Positions 1-5,127 of a stretch of 5,127 bases of DNA are shown here, piece by piece. Each line of letters starts with the position of its first letter. Position 1 is the first letter of the stretch. The DNA is from Flavobacteriales bacterium (GTDB lineage: Bacteria; Bacteroidota; Bacteroidia; Flavobacteriales_E; Vicingaceae). Under the pieces are notes generated by a model. That model did not search any database. It worked only from the letters and a program-made list of their open reading frames with translations, and was not told the origin of the DNA. The DNA lies in assembly GCA_002402165.1 (NCBI GenBank), contig NVVI01000008.1, forward strand, positions 49,560 through 54,686, in the 5' to 3' direction. Both the position numbers and the translations under genes were made by a program.

Positions 1-50
1 AGTTCCCAATATTCCGCTATCACTTCAATTGGGATTAATTCCACTAACAT
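1..50 (-). CDS. Possible N-terminal fragment of a leftward gene, product unknown
   Basis: Reading leftward from an ATG at 50-48, 16 full codons stay open to the window edge and give MLVELIPIEVIAEYWE. In-frame stops (TAA, TGA) lie a few codons upstream of this ATG, so the frame would really begin near here; a TTG three codons earlier is the only other nearby candidate. The stretch just before the ATG is purine-rich (GAGAAAA), which suits initiation in this phylum. If real, the gene is divergent from the small lipoprotein gene and the 103 bases between them would carry both promoters. Sixteen codons are too few to recognise a family, and two rightward frames are also open over much of this stretch, so the call is weak. 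Confidence 0.35.
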   Translation of the reverse strand, partial: MLVELIPIEVIAEYWE

Positions 51-110
51 TTTTCTCAAAAATGAGTGTCATTAATTTTGGTTAGTACATTTACATAACT
101 GTATTTTATC

Positions 111-118
111 TACTTTTA
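111..118 (+). promoter_or_regulatory. Candidate -7 promoter element of the small lipoprotein gene
   Basis: TACTTTTA matches the Bacteroidota -7 consensus TAnnTTTG at all but the last base and lies 35 bases before the ATG at 154. No convincing TTTG-type -33 element sits at the usual distance; the TTTTG at 76-80 is about 30 bases away, which is too far. TACATTTA at 86-93 is an equally good one-mismatch alternative. The assignment rests on the motif alone. Confidence 0.25.
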
Positions 119-153
119 GTATTTGGATGCAGAATTAATATCATTTCCATAAA

Positions 154-591
154 ATGAAAACACTTATTTACACATTTTCTTTCCTCATTATTTTGCTCAG
201 TTGTAAAACTGCTGAAAAAGTAAAGTCAACTACTGTTCCTAATGGAAAAAGATATGCTATTGGTCAAGGAGGTGGTATTACTGGAGAATATTTTGAATTT
301 ATTTTGAGTGAAAATGGAAAAGTACATAAATACGACTTTAAGCATGACAGAGAGGTCTTTTTTAAAGACTTAAATAAAGTAGATTTACATTACTTCTTAG
401 AAAAGATAGAATTGCTAAGTATTGAGGGGATTGAAATGCATTATCCAGGAAATATGACCTACTACATTGATGTAAGAATAGGAAGAACATCCATCAATAA
501 AATTACTTGGGGAAGCTACAATTATAACCCCGATGAAGAATTAGTTCAGCTTCATAAAGAATTATTTGATAAACTTAAAGAGTGGGAATAA
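154..591 (+). CDS. Small predicted lipoprotein of unknown function
   Basis: The 145-residue product starts with a lipoprotein signal peptide: a short basic start, a hydrophobic run (residues 4-15) and the lipobox LLSC with the lipidated cysteine at position 17. Residues after the cysteine (KTAEKVK) do not form a clear surface-export signal, so a periplasm-facing outer-membrane anchor is as likely as surface display. The mature part has a GGGITG turn (39-44), a probable beta-hairpin (45-60), the segment PGNMTYYIDV (98-107), NKITWG (115-120) and a C-terminal amphipathic helix (127-144). This GGG...PGN...WG layout resembles small hypothetical lipoproteins I associate with Bacteroidota, but I know of no assigned function. 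The ATG is chosen because the signal peptide begins there; there is no Shine-Dalgarno sequence. The next gene follows on the same strand after 69 bases without a visible terminator. Confidence 0.85.
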   Translation: MKTLIYTFSFLIILLSCKTAEKVKSTTVPNGKRYAIGQGGGITGEYFEFILSENGKVHKYDFKHDREVFFKDLNKVDLHYFLEKIELLSIEGIEMHYPGNMTYYIDVRIGRTSINKITWGSYNYNPDEELVQLHKELFDKLKEWE

Positions 592-660
592 AATGGTTAT
601 GTGCAACCAATTAACAACTCGTTCCGTCTGATTAACATAAATTAACTAAAACCCCACGAA
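592..660 (+). other. Spacer between the two lipoprotein genes with three ATTAAC copies
   Basis: ATTAAC occurs at 610-615, 631-636 and 641-646; the last two are 10 bases apart. A short inverted repeat GGTT/AACC flanks a six-base loop near the left end but has no T-tract, so it is not a convincing terminator. No TAnnTTTG promoter element is seen. This leaves read-through from the upstream gene as the simplest way to express the downstream one. Whether the repeats are functional is unknown. Confidence 0.3.
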
Positions 661-1632
661 ATGAAAAAAATTATAAGCCTATTAGGAATAATAATTCTTG
701 TAGTAATTTCATGTACAAAAGATGCTGACCAAATTACTAAAGATACATCTTCACAGCCCTCTTCATCAGGTGAGTTTTTTGCCTCTATAAATGATTACTT
801 TAACATTAAAATTCCACAAGCGGAATTTTTTCAGATTGTTGCAGAAAATGGAGGAACTATTGTAACTCAGAAAGGTTCAGAAATCATAATTCCTGCAAAT
901 GCTTTTACTACACAAAATGGACAAATTGTTTCTGGAAACATTACTATAAAGATGAAAGAAATCTTTTCTAATAGCGATATTATTTTCTCTGGAGTATTTC
1001 CCGTTTTCGATGCTGCTTATGTTTTAAATTCAGGTGGAGAATTTTTTCTTGAAGCATCTCAAAATGGAAATATTTTGAATGTGCAAAACGGACAATTTAT
1101 TAACGTGGAAATTCCTGCTCAAGCTGTAGATCCAGCAATGCAATTACTTTTCGCTGGAGGAATTGAAGACCCTGATTCAGTAAATTGGCAACCTGTGGAC
1201 ACTGCTACTTCTAATGCAGGGTTTGCCTATAATTCAGTAGACAGCGTTTATTCATGTAGCCTTGACAGTTTAGGGTGGATAAATATAGATGGTTTTATTC
1301 AAAATATTACCTATTTTAATTGCACGTTTCAACTTACAGGTATTACAGGGCTAAATAATTCTAACACTAAAGCTTATGCTGTATTCAAAGGAGAAAATGC
1401 TGTATGGCCAATTGGATTCCTTAACTGGGGTTTTGGCAGCATTATTAATAATACAATTTACGAAACTCATTTAGGGTCGGTAGACATGAATATAGTTGTG
1501 TTTTCTGTTGTTGATAGTCAGTTGTATTATGGATTATTAGATATTACACCGACCCCAAACCAAACTTATCAAATTAACATGTCTGTAACTACGCAAGCTA
1601 ATTTAGATTTAATTATTAATGGATTGCCTTAA
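661..1632 (+). CDS. Predicted surface-type lipoprotein with ZU5-like beta domain
   Basis: The 323-residue product has a lipoprotein signal peptide (hydrophobic residues 4-16) and a lipobox VISC with the lipidated cysteine at 18. The following TKDAD is acidic and resembles the lipoprotein export signals that send Bacteroidota lipoproteins to the cell surface, so outer-leaflet display is plausible but unproven. A Ser/Gln/Thr-rich linker (about 24-37) leads into a ZU5-like core (63-110) marked by GGTIVTQKGSEIIIPANAF and a strand-rich continuation to about 165. A second strand-rich region (about 198-323) contains GWINIDGF (205-212) and two cysteines (199, 221) that could form a disulfide. Proteins of this build occur in Bacteroidota as uncharacterised exported proteins; no enzymatic motif is visible and I assign no reaction. 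The ATG at 661 gives the complete signal peptide; the leader CCCCACGAA lacks a Shine-Dalgarno sequence. A good terminator lies 68 bases after the stop. Confidence 0.85.
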   Translation: MKKIISLLGIIILVVISCTKDADQITKDTSSQPSSSGEFFASINDYFNIKIPQAEFFQIVAENGGTIVTQKGSEIIIPANAFTTQNGQIVSGNITIKMKEIFSNSDIIFSGVFPVFDAAYVLNSGGEFFLEASQNGNILNVQNGQFINVEIPAQAVDPAMQLLFAGGIEDPDSVNWQPVDTATSNAGFAYNSVDSVYSCSLDSLGWINIDGFIQNITYFNCTFQLTGITGLNNSNTKAYAVFKGENAVWPIGFLNWGFGSIINNTIYETHLGSVDMNIVVFSVVDSQLYYGLLDITPTPNQTYQINMSVTTQANLDLIINGLP

Positions 1633-1700
1633 ACTAACATAAGTTTTTTCTAAATAGTATAAATACCTTAATTAGTTAATAAAAGAATAATACATTTTTT

Positions 1701-1727
1701 AAAAGCGGAAGTTTCCCGCTTTTTTTA
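1701..1727 (+). terminator. Intrinsic terminator after the lipoprotein genes
   Basis: AAAAGCGG (1701-1708) pairs with CCGCTTTT (1716-1723) around the seven-base loop AAGTTTC, and the 3' arm runs into seven consecutive T residues (1720-1726). The GC-rich stem core followed by a T-tract is the classic rho-independent form for rightward transcription. On the other strand the hairpin is followed only by TTTT and then A residues, so it should act poorly leftward. It separates the lipoprotein genes from rnr. Confidence 0.85.
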
Positions 1728-1731
1728 TTCC

Positions 1732-1739
1732 TACTTTAG
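1732..1739 (+). promoter_or_regulatory. Candidate -7 promoter element of rnr
   Basis: TACTTTAG matches the Bacteroidota -7 consensus TAnnTTTG except for one base and ends 11 bases before the rnr ATG. Because it follows the terminator, it is the best-placed candidate to start rnr transcription and would give a leader of only a few bases. The -33 zone would fall inside the terminator hairpin, where TTTC (1712-1715) is a poor match to TTTG. The closely similar CTACTTTTAGT lies upstream of the small lipoprotein gene. The evidence is motif and position only. Confidence 0.3.
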
Positions 1740-1750
1740 TCAGCAATAAT

Positions 1751-3889
1751 ATGGCTAAAAACAAGAAACATAAAAAGAGAAACAAAGGTTCTTTTAAACA
1801 CGATTTATTACAACAGATTGTTGCCGTTTTTGACAAAAACCCTACCAAATCTTTTAACTATAAACAGCTTAGTAAAGCTTTTGGATTTAGAGATGTCTCT
1901 AACAAAAAACTTATTACTATTGTTCTTAACGAATTGGTAGACCAAGGAAAATTGTACGAAACCCAACGAGGAAAACATCAATTAAAAGCTTCAGAAAATT
2001 TTATTCAAGGAAAAGTGGATATGACTTCTAGAGGTGCTGCCTATATTCTTGTAGAAGGAAGCAATACAGATATTTACATTAACCCAAGAAACATCAATAC
2101 TGCCCTTAATGGAGATATTGTTAAGGTAAATATCTTCTCTGGAAAAATGAGTAAAAAAATAGAAGGCGAAGTAGTTGAAATAGTTGAAAGAGGCCAAACA
2201 GAATTTGTAGGAATACTCGAAAAGTCAAAAAACTTCTCTTTTGTCATCATTGATAGCCAACGAATGCCTGTAGATATTTTTATATCCAACGACAAGCTTA
2301 AAAATGCTCAGGATGGAGATAAAGTTATTGCAAAAATGACTGAGTGGCCATTGGATAAAAAAAATCCTTTTGGCAAAATAATACAAGTTTTAGGGAAGCC
2401 TGGAGAAAATGACACTGAAATGCATGCCATTTTAGCTGAATTTGGTTTGCCTTATGAGTTCCCTCATAAAGTAGAAAAAGCTGCTCAAAAATTAGACTTA
2501 GAAATTTCTGCTCAAGAAATTAAAAAACGAAGAGACTTTAGGAGAACTACAACTTTTACCATTGACCCTAAAGATGCTAAAGATTTTGATGATGCTTTAT
2601 CCATCAAAAAGCTTAAAAATGGCAATTGGGAGATAGGTGTTCATATTGCTGATGTTTCGCATTACATCCAGCCCGGATCTTTACTAGATAATGAAGCTTA
2701 TAAAAGAGCAACTTCAGTTTATTTAGTAGATAGAGTTGTGCCAATGTTGCCAGAGATATTATCCAATCAAGCTTGTTCATTAAGGCCACATGAAACCAAA
2801 TTGTGTTTTGCAGCTGTTTTTGAAATAGATGAAAAAGCTAATGTGATGAACGAATGGTTTGGTCGAACAGTTATTTTTTCTGACAGAAGATTTACTTATG
2901 AAGAGGCTCAAGAGCGAATAGAAAATAAAGAAGGAGATTTAGTAGAAGAAATTCTACAATTAGATAAATTGGCCAAACTCCTCCGAACAGAACGATTTAA
3001 AAAAGGTTCTATTGCTTTTGATAGAATAGAAGTAAAGTTTAATCTAGATGAAAATGGCAAACCTTTGGGGGTGTTTTTTAAAGAAAGTAAAGACGCTAAT
3101 AAACTGATTGAAGAATTTATGTTGTTAGCCAATAAACGAGTTGCTGAATTTATTGGGAAAGTCTCTAAAGGACAAAAAGCAAAAACTTTTGTGTATCGTA
3201 TTCACGATGAACCCAATCAAGAAAAGCTACTTTCATTATCCAACTTTGTAAAAAAGTTTGGTTACGATTTAAAAACTGAAGAAGGGGATGTTGCCAACTC
3301 CATTAATCAGTTATTAGCTAAAGTAAAAGGCACCAATGAAGAAGATATGATTGAGCAATTAACCATTAGAACAATGGCAAAAGCCATTTATTCTTCTAAT
3401 AATATCGGACATTATGGCTTAGGGTTTCGCCATTATTCCCATTTTACTTCTCCCATTAGAAGATATCCAGATGTAATGGTTCATCGTTTATTACAACACT
3501 ATTTGGATGGAGGCTCTTCTGCTAATCCAAAAGAAATTGAAGATCAATGTAAGCACTCTTCTAAAATGGAAATATCAGCAACCGAAGCAGAAAGAACTTC
3601 TATTAAATATAAACAAGTTCAGTTTTTAGAAGATAAAATCGGTGAAGAGTTTGATGGCGTTATTTCTGGAGTTAGTGAGTGGGGATTATATGTTCAAATA
3701 GTAGATAATATGTGTGAAGGAATGGTTAGATTAAATGATATACAAGATGATTATTATACTTTTGATGCAGAAAATTATTGTGCAAGAGGAAAAAAATCGG
3801 GACAAGAATACCGTATGGGTGACGAAGTTAAAATAAAAGTTAGAAGAGCTGATTTAGCAAAAAAGCAATTGGATTTTGAATTGGTTTAG
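1751..3889 (+). CDS. rnr: Ribonuclease R (3'-5' exoribonuclease)
   Basis: RNase R degrades RNA processively from the 3' end, releasing nucleoside monophosphates, and in bacteria digests structured RNA, rRNA fragments and defective mRNA in the cytoplasm. The 712-residue product shows the family order: a lysine-rich head (1-15), a winged-helix segment (about 17-80), two cold-shock/OB-like RNA-binding regions (about 85-145 and 150-215), the RNB catalytic domain (about 260-585) and a C-terminal S1 domain (about 632-710). The metal-binding motif TIDPKDAKDFDDA carries the conserved aspartates D272, D278, D280 and D281. The second hallmark, HFTSPIRRYPD (564-574), is intact. The sequence ends right after the S1 domain, so the basic C-terminal tail of the 813-residue E. 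coli enzyme is absent; the basic head may partly replace it (inference). The ATG at 1751 is the natural start, 23 bases after the terminator. The stop overlaps that of the opposing gene. The frame is intact and no key residue is missing. Confidence 0.97.
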   Translation: MAKNKKHKKRNKGSFKHDLLQQIVAVFDKNPTKSFNYKQLSKAFGFRDVSNKKLITIVLNELVDQGKLYETQRGKHQLKASENFIQGKVDMTSRGAAYILVEGSNTDIYINPRNINTALNGDIVKVNIFSGKMSKKIEGEVVEIVERGQTEFVGILEKSKNFSFVIIDSQRMPVDIFISNDKLKNAQDGDKVIAKMTEWPLDKKNPFGKIIQVLGKPGENDTEMHAILAEFGLPYEFPHKVEKAAQKLDLEISAQEIKKRRDFRRTTTFTIDPKDAKDFDDALSIKKLKNGNWEIGVHIADVSHYIQPGSLLDNEAYKRATSVYLVDRVVPMLPEILSNQACSLRPHETKLCFAAVFEIDEKANVMNEWFGRTVIFSDRRFTYEEAQERIENKEGDLVEEILQLDKLAKLLRTERFKKGSIAFDRIEVKFNLDENGKPLGVFFKESKDANKLIEEFMLLANKRVAEFIGKVSKGQKAKTFVYRIHDEPNQEKLLSLSNFVKKFGYDLKTEEGDVANSINQLLAKVKGTNEEDMIEQLTIRTMAKAIYSSNNIGHYGLGFRHYSHFTSPIRRYPDVMVHRLLQHYLDGGSSANPKEIEDQCKHSSKMEISATEAERTSIKYKQVQFLEDKIGEEFDGVISGVSEWGLYVQIVDNMCEGMVRLNDIQDDYYTFDAENYCARGKKSGQEYRMGDEVKIKVRRADLAKKQLDFELV

Positions 3890-5127
3890 TTTTTCACAAA
3901 CTTTTTAGTAATTATTATTTCTTTTGATATCAATTGAATAAAATAAATGCCTTTGGGCAAATCCACTACATCAATGGCATTGTTTTTTAAAGTCTTTGAA
4001 CTAACTAGTTTTCCTGCGACATCAATAATTTTTATAGCATCCATTTTTACTTGTTTACTACTGATGATTAATTGATTAGAAGTTGGGTTGGGGTGAATAC
4101 TAATACTTGAACTTAATACATTTTCACCAATCCCAACATTGGTTATGGTTATACAAGCAGATGTATCTGAACAGCCGTTTTTAGTGAGCACAACCGCATA
4201 AGAACCATTGGATGGAGCAGTAAAACTTTGATTAGTATCTCCTACAATTGGCAATAAAGTATTACAATCTATCCACTGATAACTTGCCGAAAGTTCGTTG
4301 GAAATAAGTGTAGGGTCAAAATTAAAAACAGAAGTATCAGAACCGTTGATTGTTAAATTAATGGTAAAAATGGAATCGCAACCATTAAAAGTCCCTCCAA
4401 TTATAGTATCTGAATAAGTACCAGAAGTTGTCCAAATATAATTTCCGCTTGGTGAAGCATAACCTAAACAAGCAGAAAGAGAAACTGCATTTGTTTGACC
4501 TAACTTTAATACAAAAATATCTTCATTCCCTTGTGAAATTAAATTAGTAACCCCACAGTCTGGATCAAAATCTGCTGTGTTTTGAAATGAACCTGTTACA
4601 TGTACATTTTGGTAGTCAGTAACTGCATACCCAATATCAGTTGCAATTCCTCCAAAAGATTTTGTCCAATTAATATTTCCGTTATTACCCATTTTTTGGA
4701 CAAAAATATCTTCGCTTCCGTTAGAGGTTAAATTGTAAACTCCATTGTTTGGGTCAAAATCAGCAGTTCCCATAAACGAGCCTGTTAAATAAATAGGTAT
4801 GGAGCAACAAGTTCCATAAGAATATATAAAATAAGCTCTGTCATTTTGTGTCCCTCCCATAGATTTTGTCCAAATTACATTGCCATTACCTTCATCTAAT
4901 TTTTGCACAAAAATATCTTCACCCCCAACTGAAGTTAAATATGAAGAAGGAAATACCTGAGGGTTAAAATCTACTGTTCCCTGATAACTCCCAGTTACGT
5001 ACAAGTCAAATCCTGGGTTAGTTAAAGAATTACCATAATCATTTAAAGAACCACCAAAAGAATTTACCCATAAAGACAATCCTCCACCAACACCTCCAGT
5101 TATTTTTGTAACAAACACATCTAATCC
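3886..5127 (-). CDS. T9SS-sorted exported protein with SBBP-type repeats, 5' truncated
   Basis: The 413 visible codons are the C-terminal part of a larger secreted protein; the frame is open to the right edge, so signal peptide and start lie outside. The GTG at 5118-5116 is not a start, because the codons before it read GLD and complete the repeat motif GLDVFVTK that recurs as EDIFVQK. Numbering from that GTG, three blades (1-67, 68-136, 137-199) share the pattern DIFVxK...W.KS.GG...D...TGS...T.DF.P...L.S.G, typical of SBBP beta-propeller repeats. An Ig-like segment follows (about 213-258, SPSGNYIW...GCDSIFTINLTI), then another (about 276-326, SYQWIDC...NGCSDTSACITI). The end (336-410, IHPNPTSN...DVAGK...LPKGIYFIQL...KKFVKN) is a type A T9SS sorting domain, which directs export across the outer membrane and surface attachment or release. 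No enzymatic motif is visible; adhesion or a structural role is a guess. It converges on rnr with a 4-base overlap. Confidence 0.93.
   Translation of the reverse strand, partial: GLDVFVTKITGGVGGGLSLWVNSFGGSLNDYGNSLTNPGFDLYVTGSYQGTVDFNPQVFPSSYLTSVGGEDIFVQKLDEGNGNVIWTKSMGGTQNDRAYFIYSYGTCCSIPIYLTGSFMGTADFDPNNGVYNLTSNGSEDIFVQKMGNNGNINWTKSFGGIATDIGYAVTDYQNVHVTGSFQNTADFDPDCGVTNLISQGNEDIFVLKLGQTNAVSLSACLGYASPSGNYIWTTSGTYSDTIIGGTFNGCDSIFTINLTINGSDTSVFNFDPTLISNELSASYQWIDCNTLLPIVGDTNQSFTAPSNGSYAVVLTKNGCSDTSACITITNVGIGENVLSSSISIHPNPTSNQLIISSKQVKMDAIKIIDVAGKLVSSKTLKNNAIDVVDLPKGIYFIQLISKEIIITKKFVKN
3889..4113 (-). other. Type IX secretion C-terminal sorting domain (type A)
   Basis: This stretch encodes the last 75 residues of the exported protein. 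The landmarks are IHPNPTSN at the domain start, IKIIDVAGK in the middle, DLPKGIYFIQL, and the basic end ITKKFVKN. They match the usual order of the Por-secretion tail family found on T9SS clients in Bacteroidota. In known cases the domain is recognised by the translocon and removed, often with attachment of the protein to surface lipopolysaccharide. T9SS machinery itself is not encoded in this window. Confidence 0.92.
4522..5121 (-). repeat. Three tandem SBBP-type blade repeats within the exported protein
   Basis: Three in-frame units of 204, 207 and 189 bases lie at 5121-4918, 4917-4711 and 4710-4522. The unit joint is visible in the DNA: the + strand reads ACAAAAATATCTTC at 4511, 4700 and 4907, with a diverged copy ACAAACACATCT at 5111. 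Each unit encodes DIFVxK, W.KS.GG or W.NS.GG, a TGS strand, DF(D/N)P and an L(T/I)S turn. The middle unit is longest because of an insertion around YGTCCSIP (101-108), and the left-hand unit is shortest. A fourth DIFVLKLG begins at 4521 but breaks off into the Ig-like region. More units probably lie beyond the right edge. Confidence 0.88.

Noticed and set aside
55..66. Inverted repeat CTCA-AAAA-TGAG near the left edge
   Set aside because: It is a four-base-pair stem of the sort expected by chance, with no GC-rich core.
592..660. Integron attC-like look of AACAACTCGTTC after the small lipoprotein gene
   Set aside because: The string resembles one arm of some attC sites, but no matching complementary arm or GTTRRRY core is found nearby, and the candidate RYYYAAC boxes do not fit. 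No cassette border is visible on the other side of the gene.
1631..1649. Weak hairpin AAACT/AGTTT with a T-run at the stop of the larger lipoprotein gene
   Set aside because: The stem is only five mostly A-T pairs and overlaps the stop codon. The much stronger hairpin at 1701-1727 is the credible terminator.
1991..2295. Two leftward ORFs of 68 and 73 codons inside the first third of rnr
   Set aside because: They lie wholly antisense to a clear RNase R coding region, overlap each other in different frames and show no recognisable motif. They are shadows of the real gene.
2908..3132. Leftward ORF of 74 codons inside rnr
   Set aside because: It is antisense to the RNB catalytic domain, and its serine/leucine-rich composition is what reverse reading of a Lys/Glu-rich gene produces. 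There is no independent support.
3861..3886. Direct repeat AATTGG...AATTGG at the end of rnr as a possible terminator
   Set aside because: It is a direct repeat, not an inverted one, so it cannot form a hairpin. It simply encodes the rnr C terminus.
5116..5118. GTG as the start codon of the right-hand gene
   Set aside because: The preceding in-frame codons continue the repeat motif (GLDVFVTK), and the protein would lack a signal peptide although it ends in a T9SS sorting domain. The gene is truncated by the edge.

Overview
The window looks like an ordinary chromosomal stretch from a member of the Bacteroidota, most likely Flavobacteriales-like. By eye the DNA is AT-rich (about one third G+C). 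Start codons lack Shine-Dalgarno sequences and sit behind A-rich leaders. Two genes begin with Bacteroidota-style lipoprotein signal peptides. The right-hand gene ends in a type IX secretion (T9SS) C-terminal sorting domain, a system confined to this phylum. The genus cannot be fixed from the sequence alone.

Layout, left to right. Bases 1-50 may hold the first codons of a leftward gene that runs off the left edge; this call is weak. A small lipoprotein gene of unknown function (154-591, +) follows. After a 69-base gap comes a second, larger lipoprotein gene (661-1632, +) with a ZU5-like beta domain. No terminator is visible between these two, so they may be co-transcribed. A clear intrinsic terminator (1701-1727) closes the pair. 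The RNase R gene rnr (1751-3889, +) starts 23 bases later, probably from its own promoter just after the terminator. Facing it is a large secreted, cell-surface-type protein gene (3886-5127, -) carrying beta-propeller-like SBBP repeats, Ig-like segments and a T9SS sorting domain. Its 5' end lies beyond the right edge. The stop codons of rnr and this gene overlap.

The genes do not form an obvious pathway. RNase R is a housekeeping 3'-5' exoribonuclease. The other three complete or nearly complete genes encode envelope or exported proteins: two are predicted lipoproteins and one is a predicted T9SS client. All intergenic stretches are short (118 bases or less), and I see no RNA gene, CRISPR array, insertion sequence or phage gene. 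I did not find an undescribed multi-gene system. The most worthwhile leads are the two uncharacterised lipoproteins and the tightly packed convergent end of rnr.
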